From contig CANNAM010000016.1 in assembly GCA_947502595.1 (NCBI GenBank), forward strand, positions 1 to 46,275: a stretch of DNA of 46,275 bases, read 5' to 3'. Positions 27,087-35,681 of the stretch are shown one piece after another. The first letter of the stretch is position 1, and every line of letters starts with the position of its first letter. Origin of the DNA: an uncultured Marinicella sp. Its GTDB lineage: Bacteria > Pseudomonadota > Gammaproteobacteria > Xanthomonadales > Marinicellaceae. The translations under genes were made by a program, and so were the position numbers. Under the pieces are notes generated by a model. That model saw nothing but the letters and a program-made list of their open reading frames with translations. It searched no databases and was not told the origin of the DNA.

Positions 27087-27774
27087 CAAGCAAGGACTGC
27101 CATTGTTGGCTTAATTGTTCCGTGTGCTTATTGTCACTGACTTTTTCAACCGATCTTTTCAATCGATTCATATTGTCTTGTTGCCATTGTGTTTTAGGGG
27201 TTCGAACCTCGCCTTTATCAAAGTCAATTATAAAAGCTTGGTCATCATTCAATAAAATATTGTGTGCATTGAGGTCAGAGTGGTAGATGCCGTTGTGGTG
27301 GTATTGGGCAATGGTGGTGCCAATTTTATGCCATATACTTAAGCTCATAGGATCGTCGCTGCTGATGGCTTGAGCCAGTGTCATTTTGTGTTGAATGTGT
27401 TCCATAATCAGGTCATTGCGGTAAAACAAACCTTTTTTAACAATCAATGCAGCCACTGGTTTGGGACTGGGTAAGTCCAACTGTTGCAGTTTATTGAGTA
27501 ACTGGTACTCGCGGTAGGCACGGGTATTTTCTAGGCCGGTCCAAAAGTAACGGTCACGATTGAGCTTGGCATACAAGCCTCCACGGAAGTAGTGCCGTAT
27601 CACCCATTTACCCCATTCGGCTTTGATGACCCAGGTAGAGCCACGGCCAGAATTGGCTCCCAGTAAGCGACCTTGATTCATCCAGTAGTCTTGCTCAAAC
27701 CATTGTTGATTGACTTCATCTTTCAATGAATCTGAGGTGATGATTGAAAGATTATTTTTTTTGATTGTGTGCAA
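27070..27774 (-). CDS. kdkA: 3-deoxy-D-manno-octulosonic acid kinase
   Basis: KdkA phosphorylates the KDO residue of the LPS inner core at the inner face of the membrane, using ATP. Recognisable blocks are GRGSTWVIKAEWGKWVIRHY, FRGGLYAKLNRDRYF, a YREYQLLNKL helix, PSPKPVAA, the kinase catalytic loop HSDLNAHNILL and IDFDKG, and the C-terminal NMNRLKRSVEKV. The frame is open upstream to 27888. Those extra residues do not look like KdkA and overlap the divergent gene, so I place the start at the TTG at 27774 (about 234 aa, the family's usual size). That start has no good Shine-Dalgarno and is uncertain. The gene overlaps moaA at its 3' end. Confidence 0.85.
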   Translation of the reverse strand: MHTIKKNNLSIITSDSLKDEVNQQWFEQDYWMNQGRLLGANSGRGSTWVIKAEWGKWVIRHYFRGGLYAKLNRDRYFWTGLENTRAYREYQLLNKLQQLDLPSPKPVAALIVKKGLFYRNDLIMEHIQHKMTLAQAISSDDPMSLSIWHKIGTTIAQYHHNGIYHSDLNAHNILLNDDQAFIIDFDKGEVRTPKTQWQQDNMNRLKRSVEKVSDNKHTEQLSQQWQSLLDGYHG

Positions 27775-27887
27775 GTTGTTGGCTTGGTCGATGATAGAAT
27801 GGCTTATTTTAAATGATTTAGCTGATGACAACAAACCCAAGTTCAAAACCACAGCCAAATCCGCAGAAAACTCAATACAATCAGTCA

Positions 27888-28904
27888 ATGAAAATTTGTA
27901 TCTTTCGCTTGTCTGCCATAGGTGATGCGACGCATGTTGTGCCGGTGGTAAAAACTTTACAAAAACATTTCCCCAACGCCCAAATTACGTGGGTGATAGG
28001 TCAGCTTGAGCATAAACTGCTGCAGGGCTTGCCGGGAGTTGAATTTATTGTGTTCAATAAATCCAGTGGTTGGCAAGGTGTAAAAGCCTTGCGCAAACAA
28101 TTACAAGGAAGGTGTTTTGATGTGTTGTTACAGATGCAGTTGTCGCTGCGGGCCAATTTGGTGTCCAGGCTGATTAAAGCCAAACGACGCATTGGTTTTG
28201 ATCGACACCGCTCCAAAGAGCTGCATGGCTTGGCAGTCAACGAGCGCATACCTTATTTAAAAGACTGTCATGTGCTTGATGGCTTCATGCAGTTTGCAAC
28301 TTACCTGGGTTGTACAGATAAATTAATGGATTGGCACATTCCTGTCAGTGATGAAGATCAGCAATTTGCCACGCAATACATTGATGGCAATAAAAAAACC
28401 TTGATCATCAGTCCTTGCTCAAGCCATGAGTTGCGAAATTGGTCAGTTACTAAATATGCAGCATTGATAGATGCAGTGGTAGAAACACTGCAGATGCAGG
28501 TTATTTTAACCGGCGGACCAGCAGCCAAAGAACAGGCTTTTGTGGCTGCAATAGCCACCACAAGTCATCATCCAGTGCTTAATTTGGCAGGTAAGGACAC
28601 CTTGAAACAACTGCTGTGTTTGCTCGAACAAGCAGATTTGGTGGTTTCTCCAGATTCGGGGCCTTTGCATATGGCCGGTAGTGTGGGCACACCAGTGATT
28701 GGTTTATTGGCTGCCAGTAATTACCAAAGATCAGGTTCCTACCAATTTCCAGAGTTGACCGTTGACTTGTACCCAGAGGCTTGTCAGAAATTCCTCAATA
28801 AATCGGTGGATGAAGTTAAATGGGGCACCAAAACAGAGTTTGAAGGCGCTATGGATTTGATTACTGTCGAAGCGGTGATGCACAAAGTTAAGACTTTATT
28901 TTAA
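27888..28904 (+). CDS. Glycosyltransferase family 9 protein (LPS heptosyltransferase-like)
   Basis: This GT9 enzyme of about 338 aa probably transfers a heptose or related sugar from ADP-heptose to the LPS inner core at the cytoplasmic face. The N-terminus ICIFRLSAIGDATHVVPVV is the classic GT9 start. ISPCSSHELRNWSVTKYAAL and DSGPLHMAGSVGTPVIGL form the nucleotide-sugar pocket. The frame stays open to an ATG at 27825, but GT9 proteins begin at MKICIFRLS, so 27888 is chosen. It is divergent from kdkA, which acts on the same LPS region. That fits an inner-core role, but I cannot tell WaaC from WaaF by eye. Confidence 0.88.
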   Translation: MKICIFRLSAIGDATHVVPVVKTLQKHFPNAQITWVIGQLEHKLLQGLPGVEFIVFNKSSGWQGVKALRKQLQGRCFDVLLQMQLSLRANLVSRLIKAKRRIGFDRHRSKELHGLAVNERIPYLKDCHVLDGFMQFATYLGCTDKLMDWHIPVSDEDQQFATQYIDGNKKTLIISPCSSHELRNWSVTKYAALIDAVVETLQMQVILTGGPAAKEQAFVAAIATTSHHPVLNLAGKDTLKQLLCLLEQADLVVSPDSGPLHMAGSVGTPVIGLLAASNYQRSGSYQFPELTVDLYPEACQKFLNKSVDEVKWGTKTEFEGAMDLITVEAVMHKVKTLF

Positions 28905-28949
28905 CTGTCACTGCTGATGGTGAGTCAAAAGTTCGTTACAGGTGTGTAG

Positions 28950-29366
28950 TTACCAAACGTAAATCACCCTGGCATCAACCAAAGGGTGGGCATAATCCAA
29001 TTCACCAATTTTCTTATTGACCATGCGTTTAACTTGCCCAGTAACGGTGACGGCTTTGCGCATAAAGCTGGCTGGTTCCAAAAAAGTAGGCTTACAAGCA
29101 ATAAAACGTCCTTGGTCAATGCGTACACGCCTGGAGGGTCTGCCTACTTCATCAGCCACTTTGGCACGGATGGTTAAACAGCTGTGTTTTTCAGTGTTTT
29201 CTACATCAACCACAAAACCAGTCCAGCGGATGTTGAGGTCTTTGATGGGTTTGGTTTGATAGGCCCTGGGGCTGATGTCACTGAAGTTCCCACGCAGTGG
29301 TTGTGGTGGTTGAACACAAGCACTTAAAAGCAGTGTAGATAAGGTGATAGTAAGCAGTTTTTTCAT
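28950..29366 (-). CDS. Slp-family outer-membrane lipoprotein
   Basis: This lipoprotein is about 138 aa. The signal peptide MKKLLTITLSTLLLSAC has lipobox LLSAC with the lipidated Cys at residue 17. The mature part shows the Slp-type pattern: IRWTGFVVDVENTEKHSCL, then GRPSRRVRIDQGRFIA, a FLEP segment, AVTVTGQV and GELDYAHPLVDARVIYVW. E. coli Slp is a starvation-inducible outer-membrane lipoprotein of unclear function. The frame is open to 29405, but the extra residues are not signal-like, so ATG 29366 is used. It converges with the GT9 gene. Confidence 0.85.
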   Translation of the reverse strand: MKKLLTITLSTLLLSACVQPPQPLRGNFSDISPRAYQTKPIKDLNIRWTGFVVDVENTEKHSCLTIRAKVADEVGRPSRRVRIDQGRFIACKPTFLEPASFMRKAVTVTGQVKRMVNKKIGELDYAHPLVDARVIYVW

Positions 29367-29481
29367 GGTCAAATAAGTTGTGTCAATCTTCATTATTATC
29401 ATCATATAACTTGAATAGCAGCTGAATCAAGCGCAAATATTTAACTTGTAGAATTCAAACCTAAGCAGCCTTGATGGGATT

Positions 29482-29742
29482 TCAAGCTTGACTCAGTAAG
29501 CCATTCATCAATACAACGGTGCCAACAAACAACGCCACCAAAAAGCAAAAGCCGATGAATTCAGCAAAAAAATGCCACACCAACGACCAAGTATGGCTGT
29601 GCTTATAAGCCAAATGAGCAATCAAAATGGTTGCCATGCTGGTCAATAAAACATAGGCCAGCCAATTAGGCATGGCGAGGATTAAAAAGCTGCCACCTAG
29701 TAACAAAAAAGTGGTGATAACTGGAGTGATTGATTTAATCAT
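29482..29742 (-). CDS. Small hypothetical integral membrane protein
   Basis: This 86-aa protein has three predicted TM helices (about 5-25, 27-45 and 58-83). The short connecting loop is rich in His, Ser and Lys (YKHSHTW). There is no recognisable domain or catalytic residue. The start is the ATG at 29742. It is divergent from recQ across about 150 bp and lies 115 bp upstream of the slp-like gene on the same strand, so it could share that gene's transcript. Function unknown. Confidence 0.65.
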   Translation of the reverse strand: MIKSITPVITTFLLLGGSFLILAMPNWLAYVLLTSMATILIAHLAYKHSHTWSLVWHFFAEFIGFCFLVALFVGTVVLMNGLLSQA

Positions 29743-29896
29743 AATATGCCCTTAAGTGAATGAATGACTTAATTAAATCACCGGTGTTTCGCAAAACATG
29801 AGAATGGCTAAAAATATGGGTTGTTCTGTATCACGTTGGCAAAGAAATATTACAATTATTTGAATATTAGCTGGTGGATGGTTTAAAATCATTAGA

Positions 29897-32011
29897 ATGT
29901 GTGCAGCTAAAAATATATTAAAAGAAGTCTTTGGTTACGACCAATTTCGCAATCAACAAGCCGAAATTATTGACGCCATAGTTAATGGTGAAGATGCTTT
30001 GGTTTTGATGCCGACAGGTGGTGGTAAGTCCTTGTGTTTTCAGATTCCTTCCATCGTAAGGAAAGGAGTTGGCGTGGTGGTTTCACCGTTGATTGCATTG
30101 ATGCAAGATCAGGTCAATGCTTTGCAACAACTGGGTGTAAAAGCAGCCTATATCAACTCAACCTTATCTGCCAGTGAGGTCAGTGAGGTAGAACATCAGG
30201 CCAGAACAGGTGTGTTAGACATGTTGTACTTGTCGCCAGAAAGGTTGGTCGGTGAGGAAACCCAAGCCTTTTTAAAAACCATTGATGTGGCCTTGTTTGC
30301 CATAGATGAAGCCCATTGTGTGTCGCAATGGGGTCATGATTTCAGAAAAGAATACCAACAATTGTCGGTATTGCACGAACGTTTTCCAGACATTCCACGC
30401 ATTGCATTGACCGCCACAGCAGATCAAAAAGTTCGGGCTGAAATAGTCAAAGAATTACAGTTGGATGGCGCGAAAATATATGTGTCCAGTTTTGATCGGC
30501 CTAACATCACTTACGCGATTGAAGAACAGGAAAATGGTAAACAACAATTGTGGCGTTTTATCAATGACAACCACCGCAATGATGCGGGCATTGTTTATTG
30601 TTTATCACGTCGTAAAGTCGAGACTGTAGCCAGCTTTTTGTCTGGCAAAGGCCGCAAAGCACTGCCGTACCATGCTGGCTTATCCGGCAGGGTCAGGGCC
30701 AACAACCAAAGCCAATTTTTACGTGAAGACGGGGTGATAATTGTTGCCACCATCGCTTTTGGGATGGGCATAGATAAGCCCGATGTCAGGTTTGTAGCGC
30801 ATTTCAGCATGCCAAAAAACATTGAATCTTACTACCAAGAGACTGGCCGTGCAGGTCGAGATGGCAAAGCTTCGAATGCTTGGATGGCATATAACTATAA
30901 AGATGTGGTGATGCAGCGGCAATTTATTCGTGACTCAGATGCTGCTGATGAACATAAAAATGTATTACACAATAAATTAGATTCATTGGTCGATTTGTGT
31001 GAACAGTTGGACTGCAGAAGACAAACATTGTTGAAATATTTCGATGAGCCTTTGGCTGAGCCTTGCGGTAATTGTGATAATTGTTTGAACCCACCAGAAA
31101 AAATTGATGCCAGTAAAGAGGCCCAAATGGCTTTGTCAGCAGTTTACCGCACCGAGCAACAATTCGGCATCATGTATTTGATTGATATTTTATTGGGTCA
31201 TGATGGTGATGAACGGGTGGCCAAACTCAAGCACCATGAACTGAATGTCTTTGGTCTCGGTAAAGACCATGTAAAAACCTGGTGGCGTCGTTTGTACCGC
31301 CAATTAATCAGCCAAAGCTACCTAGATGTTGAACCAGAATTTGGTTCCTTGAAACTCACAGATAAATCCAAAGCCATTTTAAAAGGTGAAGAATCCTTCT
31401 ATTTGCGGGATGTGGTCAAAGCCAAAAACAAGACCAAGAAAGCCGATGAGGTGGACTTAGGTCGACATGATCAAATCTTGTGGGAAGCATTGAAAAAATT
31501 AAGAATGGACTTGGCTTCTGATCAAGGCGTACCGCCGTATGTGATTTTCAGTGATGCATCGTTACTGGAAATGGTGAAGAAACGACCTGTAGAGGGTGAA
31601 AAATTCATGTATATTTCGGGTGTGGGTGAGTACAAGTTGGCCAAGTATGGTGAAGAGTTTATTCAAGTAATTAAAGCCAATCCATTACCTAAAAAACTGG
31701 ATAACCGGCTTGATGATGAGGTCAACGTTTCCCTGGATCACTTTTTAGAACATAAATCGGTAGAAACAGTGGCTGAGGTTTTGGGCATTAATATCAACAC
31801 GGTTTATATGCACCTGTCGAAAGCCATTGCTGTCGGCTTGGTAGACAAAAAGGACGTCACTGGTTTAGTCGATGCTGACATTGATTACATCATTCAAATG
31901 GCCGAAATGACTGGTTATTTAGAAGAGAAAAAACTCAAGCCGGTGTTTGATGCCTTGGACGGTATGTATGATTACGGCACTTTGCGCTGCGTATTGGCTG
32001 AGTTAGAGTAA
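29897..32011 (+). CDS. recQ: ATP-dependent DNA helicase RecQ with extra C-terminal helix-turn-helix domain
   Basis: RecQ is a 3'-5' helicase acting at stalled forks and in recombination. The 704-aa protein has FGYDQFRNQQ, Walker A PTGGGKS (39-45), a DEAH box (137-140) in AIDEAHCVSQWGHDF, and motif VI QETGRAGRDG. The four zinc-binding cysteines are Cys368, Cys390, Cys393 and Cys396, with another Cys at 373. A winged-helix RQC region and an HRDC domain (about 520-600) follow. E. coli RecQ is 609 aa. The extra C-terminal 90 or so residues contain HKSVETVAEVLGININTVYMH and end in YDYGTLRCVLAELE. This resembles the HTH domain found at the end of longer RecQ proteins. Confidence 0.95.
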   Translation: MCAAKNILKEVFGYDQFRNQQAEIIDAIVNGEDALVLMPTGGGKSLCFQIPSIVRKGVGVVVSPLIALMQDQVNALQQLGVKAAYINSTLSASEVSEVEHQARTGVLDMLYLSPERLVGEETQAFLKTIDVALFAIDEAHCVSQWGHDFRKEYQQLSVLHERFPDIPRIALTATADQKVRAEIVKELQLDGAKIYVSSFDRPNITYAIEEQENGKQQLWRFINDNHRNDAGIVYCLSRRKVETVASFLSGKGRKALPYHAGLSGRVRANNQSQFLREDGVIIVATIAFGMGIDKPDVRFVAHFSMPKNIESYYQETGRAGRDGKASNAWMAYNYKDVVMQRQFIRDSDAADEHKNVLHNKLDSLVDLCEQLDCRRQTLLKYFDEPLAEPCGNCDNCLNPPEKIDASKEAQMALSAVYRTEQQFGIMYLIDILLGHDGDERVAKLKHHELNVFGLGKDHVKTWWRRLYRQLISQSYLDVEPEFGSLKLTDKSKAILKGEESFYLRDVVKAKNKTKKADEVDLGRHDQILWEALKKLRMDLASDQGVPPYVIFSDASLLEMVKKRPVEGEKFMYISGVGEYKLAKYGEEFIQVIKANPLPKKLDNRLDDEVNVSLDHFLEHKSVETVAEVLGININTVYMHLSKAIAVGLVDKKDVTGLVDADIDYIIQMAEMTGYLEEKKLKPVFDALDGMYDYGTLRCVLAELE

Positions 32012-32202
32012 GCAATTACTTGTGTTGTGTATTCTGCACACCACCAGCGATTAAGCTGTCGGCTAAATTAAGGTTTTTGTCTACCTGAATCAGCTGTTTT
32101 AAGAGTTGTACTGTCATGCGGTAAAATAATCCTGTATGATAAATAAGGTGCAGACCCTATGTTAAGCAATGTTTCAAGGATTCAACGAAATAAACAAAGA
32201 CA

Positions 32203-34374
32203 ATGAACCATCCACTTAAACGTAAAGACCTGTTGATAATCTGTGTTGTTGGTGTCATAGCTGCCACAGTCAATTTATTCAGGCTGCCGTTGTTTTTCGA
32301 GTCTGAGTTTGTTTTTGGTCCGGCTTTGGTGTTACTGGTCGCGGTATTCAGAGGACCATGGGTTGGGCTGTTAACCAGTGCCATAGCCAGCTTGCCTCTG
32401 GCTATGGCGTGGGGCAGTTTCTGGTCTACACTGACTTTTGGTTTAGAAGCTTGGGTTGTCGGCTATATTTGCGCGCACAAAAAAATCAATGTCATGCTGG
32501 TGGTCATTTTTTACTGGTTGTTTATCGGTATGCCAATCTCATGGTATGCCATATCTAGCTATGGACAAGTTCTAGATTCACACCGCACTTCAATTCTAAT
32601 TAAACAACTGACCAATGGTATTTTGTATGCTCATGTGACTGCATTGTTGTTGTACCTGCCTAAAATAAGGAAATTGTTAAGGCGCAACGTTAAGCAACAC
32701 ATGTTTTCTATCAAAGAACAGTCGTCCTATGTGATTTCTATTTTACTGATTACAGTGGGTATCTTGTTTTTTTTCTATGCGTTCAACTTAACCATTAAAA
32801 ACAGCAGTGATAAATTCAGTATTGAACACCAAATGAGACACAACAGTCTGGCTACCAGCATGAATTTGTTTTTAACACGAAAAATCAGTGTGTTGAATGA
32901 ATTTAAATACACTTTGGCAAGTGTTTGGGACAATGAGAACAGGAGGGCTGAATTTCTACTTCAGTTCAATTCAAGGTACCCTGAGTTTAAAACCATGCTG
33001 GTAGCAGATGCTCAAGCCAATTTAATCCACTCATCACCAGCAGCATTGGTGGCCAATGTTAAGGCGCAAAATGAATCCATTAATATTTCCGATCGTGACT
33101 ATTTTAAATCCGCCATCAACAGTGATGAGGTCTATGTCTCACCTGGGTTTATCGGCAGGGGATTTGGCAATAGCATCATTTCAGCTGTCAGTGTTGGGAT
33201 TCCTGATCTCAGCAACGAAAGCCAAAATGTAGGTGTTTTGGAAGGTTCTTTTATATTGGACTCTTTGAATGAATTTCAACGTTTTGTCGATGTCGTAGGC
33301 GGTGATGTGGTTGGTTTGCTTTTAGACCAAGATGGCAATGTTTTGTTGTCTTCAGAGGGCCTGGTGTTGAAAAGCTTAGAGCCCATTGAAATGCAGCATG
33401 TTGCGGCCAGTGTCTATCAGAATGATTTGGTCAGCATCAAACAAGATGATAGCAAGGACTTGGAAAATACTTATTATTATTACGGTGAAACTCAGTTTGA
33501 TTGGAACTGGAAGTTAATAACCTTACAGAACGAGTCCAGGTATGCCACGGTGGTTGAAAAAACTTTGGTGTATTTTGCCATTGCTATTGTGTTGATGGTT
33601 TTGATTGCTGAATTGTTGGCCCATTTAATCAGTCATCGGTGGTCGTATTCAATGCAAAAACTGAATCAAATGGTTGAGTCTGATGAAGGTTTTAATGGTG
33701 AGATTACGGATTTCGAAAACAACGAAAGATTGCCGGCTGAAGTGATTAACTTATTCCATGAAATCAAAAACAGTCGCCAAGAAATTGAAAGTATAAACAA
33801 AAGTTTGCAAGACACCGTAGCGGAAAGAACAGAAAAGTTGCACTTGGCCAATATTCAACTGAATAAAATGGCTCGCCAAGATTCACTGACCCAACTTGAA
33901 AACCGCCGGGTGTTCACTGAAACCTTGAATGATTTATGGGCAGCCAGCCAAAACAATTTACAGGTTTTGTCTATGCTTATTATTGATGTAGACAACTTTA
34001 AAAAAGTCAACGACACCTATGGACACCCAGCAGGTGATGCGGTTTTGATTCAATTGGCTGAAGCATTAAAGACATTCAAAAAACCATCAATTAAAAGCCT
34101 GTCACGCTTAGGTGGTGAAGAATTTTGTTTGTTGCTGGTAGATTGTGAACATCCCGATGCAGAACAACTGGCTGAGGACATTCGTCATACCATCGAGCAA
34201 AAAACATTTTTGATTGGCACAGATAAAAGGATACATATTACAATATCTATTGGCCTGGCCAGTATCAATGCCACCAAATACACAGCTGATAAATTGTATC
34301 AAGCTGCTGACAGTGCGCTGTATGAGGCCAAAGATGCAGGTCGAAATGCCGTTAAAGGTGTAATGCTTTTGTAA
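32203..34374 (+). CDS. Membrane diguanylate cyclase with CACHE-like sensor domain
   Basis: This is a 723-aa sensor protein. An N-terminal multi-TM block (about 8-155) is followed by a further TM helix (about 175-196). A large extracytoplasmic segment (about 197-445) with INISDRDYFKSAINSDEVYVSP is typical of dCACHE ligand-binding domains. Then come a TM helix (about 450-472), a HAMP-like linker, a predicted coiled coil (ESINKSLQDTVAERTEKLHL) and the GGDEF domain. That domain has DSLTQLENRRVF, IIDVDNFKKVND and an active-type GGEEF (637-641). The expected RxxD inhibitory site before it is not present. The ligand is unknown. It ends 4 nt from the converging gene. Confidence 0.92.
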   Translation: MNHPLKRKDLLIICVVGVIAATVNLFRLPLFFESEFVFGPALVLLVAVFRGPWVGLLTSAIASLPLAMAWGSFWSTLTFGLEAWVVGYICAHKKINVMLVVIFYWLFIGMPISWYAISSYGQVLDSHRTSILIKQLTNGILYAHVTALLLYLPKIRKLLRRNVKQHMFSIKEQSSYVISILLITVGILFFFYAFNLTIKNSSDKFSIEHQMRHNSLATSMNLFLTRKISVLNEFKYTLASVWDNENRRAEFLLQFNSRYPEFKTMLVADAQANLIHSSPAALVANVKAQNESINISDRDYFKSAINSDEVYVSPGFIGRGFGNSIISAVSVGIPDLSNESQNVGVLEGSFILDSLNEFQRFVDVVGGDVVGLLLDQDGNVLLSSEGLVLKSLEPIEMQHVAASVYQNDLVSIKQDDSKDLENTYYYYGETQFDWNWKLITLQNESRYATVVEKTLVYFAIAIVLMVLIAELLAHLISHRWSYSMQKLNQMVESDEGFNGEITDFENNERLPAEVINLFHEIKNSRQEIESINKSLQDTVAERTEKLHLANIQLNKMARQDSLTQLENRRVFTETLNDLWAASQNNLQVLSMLIIDVDNFKKVNDTYGHPAGDAVLIQLAEALKTFKKPSIKSLSRLGGEEFCLLLVDCEHPDAEQLAEDIRHTIEQKTFLIGTDKRIHITISIGLASINATKYTADKLYQAADSALYEAKDAGRNAVKGVMLL

Positions 34375-34378
34375 CTGC

Positions 34379-35638
34379 TTAATTTTCTGCTTCAGCAAAG
34401 CATTGGTCAGGATTGACAGCGGATTTATCACCTTGAGTTAGTTTTTTTGAATAGTTCAATTCAGCGAGTTGAATCAGCATCTCGAGTTCACTGGTGACTT
34501 GCGTAGAAATGTTTTGCCATGCCTGGTCAAAATAGTTGTCAATAAAATATTTTTCAGCTGTTAAATCTGTAACGCATTGATAAGATTGGCGGAATTGGTC
34601 ATTCAGCTGTTTGGCTGCATTGATACCTTGTGCATCGCGTTCTAACTCATAGGTAGCGATCAACAGCGCATGACCGACGCCCATAGCTGTGACTGAATTA
34701 CTCTTTTGAATCATGGTTTCTGCGATGTTGCGACAACCAGGTACTGCGCCAATGTGTGACTGGCAGTAATTCAAGATGGCTCGGTAGGGTGTTGAATCAA
34801 TTAAGTGGGTGTACGAGAATTTGATGTGGGAGGGCATATACTGTGGCATCAATTCATCCAGTTGGGCTTTCTTCTCAGGTGACAGGCCTGATAGCTTGCG
34901 GTAATCTTCAATCATGTTGGAAACGGCTGATGCGGGGATCGGGTTGTTGATGATGAATTCATCAATCAAAGCAGCCATTTCTTGACTGATGCCTTGCGGT
35001 ATTTGACTGTGTTTGCTGGCAGCCATCAGTTTAAATATTTGGGTCATTAATTGGTTGTCTTTGGCCTGTTGAGCCAGTGCAAATGGACGCAGGTAACTTT
35101 GTAAATTTTCAGTGTCCTGTTGCATGCGTTTTTCAAGCAATAGATTGGCATGACAGTACTCAGCGATTTCATCAGTAAAACACACATTGTTTAGGACACT
35201 TAAAGTTGCTGCTGATAGCTTAGGCTGGGCAATCAATTGATTAAGTGAATGCGCCAAGGGCTGAAAATCCAAGTTGCTCAGCGCATCCAATTGGGTTGGC
35301 TTGTTTTGTATTGTTGCCATCAATTGCGCGTTTTTAACATCACTGACCATTTTGGCTAAGGTCATGGCCTTGGAAAAGTCATCATCTGAGTTCAATAAGA
35401 ACTCATTGAGTTGGTTGTTCCAAGCCATAAATTCAACTTCTGAAGTTTGGCGTTCAAGGGATTTTTCGCTGAATATAACCGCCATATCCTGGTTTAAATT
35501 GTCTTCAGAATATGTGCTTTTGTTATTTTTGACTTCGGCTTTGTTATCGACAGTTATATCGGTTTCAGGTTGGGATGTTTGGGCATGGGCAGTGCAGGCC
35601 AATAATGCCAACACAATGCTTGTTGATGCTAGTTTCAT
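34379..35638 (-). CDS. Secreted protein of unknown function
   Basis: This is a protein of about 419 aa with a clear Sec signal peptide (MKLASTSIVLALLACTAHAQ, cut probably after AHA). The mature part is helix-rich and acidic. It has two or three cysteine pairs, such as NVCFTDEIAEYCHAN and YCQSHIGAVPGC, suggesting disulfides in the periplasm. I recognise no domain. The frame is open to 35785, but that part overlaps recN and is not signal-like, so ATG 35638 is the start. It lies 43 nt after recN on the same strand, so it may be co-transcribed. It converges with the CACHE-GGDEF gene with a 4-nt gap. Confidence 0.75.
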   Translation of the reverse strand: MKLASTSIVLALLACTAHAQTSQPETDITVDNKAEVKNNKSTYSEDNLNQDMAVIFSEKSLERQTSEVEFMAWNNQLNEFLLNSDDDFSKAMTLAKMVSDVKNAQLMATIQNKPTQLDALSNLDFQPLAHSLNQLIAQPKLSAATLSVLNNVCFTDEIAEYCHANLLLEKRMQQDTENLQSYLRPFALAQQAKDNQLMTQIFKLMAASKHSQIPQGISQEMAALIDEFIINNPIPASAVSNMIEDYRKLSGLSPEKKAQLDELMPQYMPSHIKFSYTHLIDSTPYRAILNYCQSHIGAVPGCRNIAETMIQKSNSVTAMGVGHALLIATYELERDAQGINAAKQLNDQFRQSYQCVTDLTAEKYFIDNYFDQAWQNISTQVTSELEMLIQLAELNYSKKLTQGDKSAVNPDQCFAEAEN

Positions 35639-35681
35639 ATTTTTATTTCCAGGGTGTATTGTGGTGCAAGGCCGACTCAAG

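Noticed and set aside
27775-27888. Long N-terminus of kdkA from TTG 27888
   Set aside because: The extra 38 residues do not resemble KdkA and overlap the divergent GT9 gene. The family start lies near 27774.
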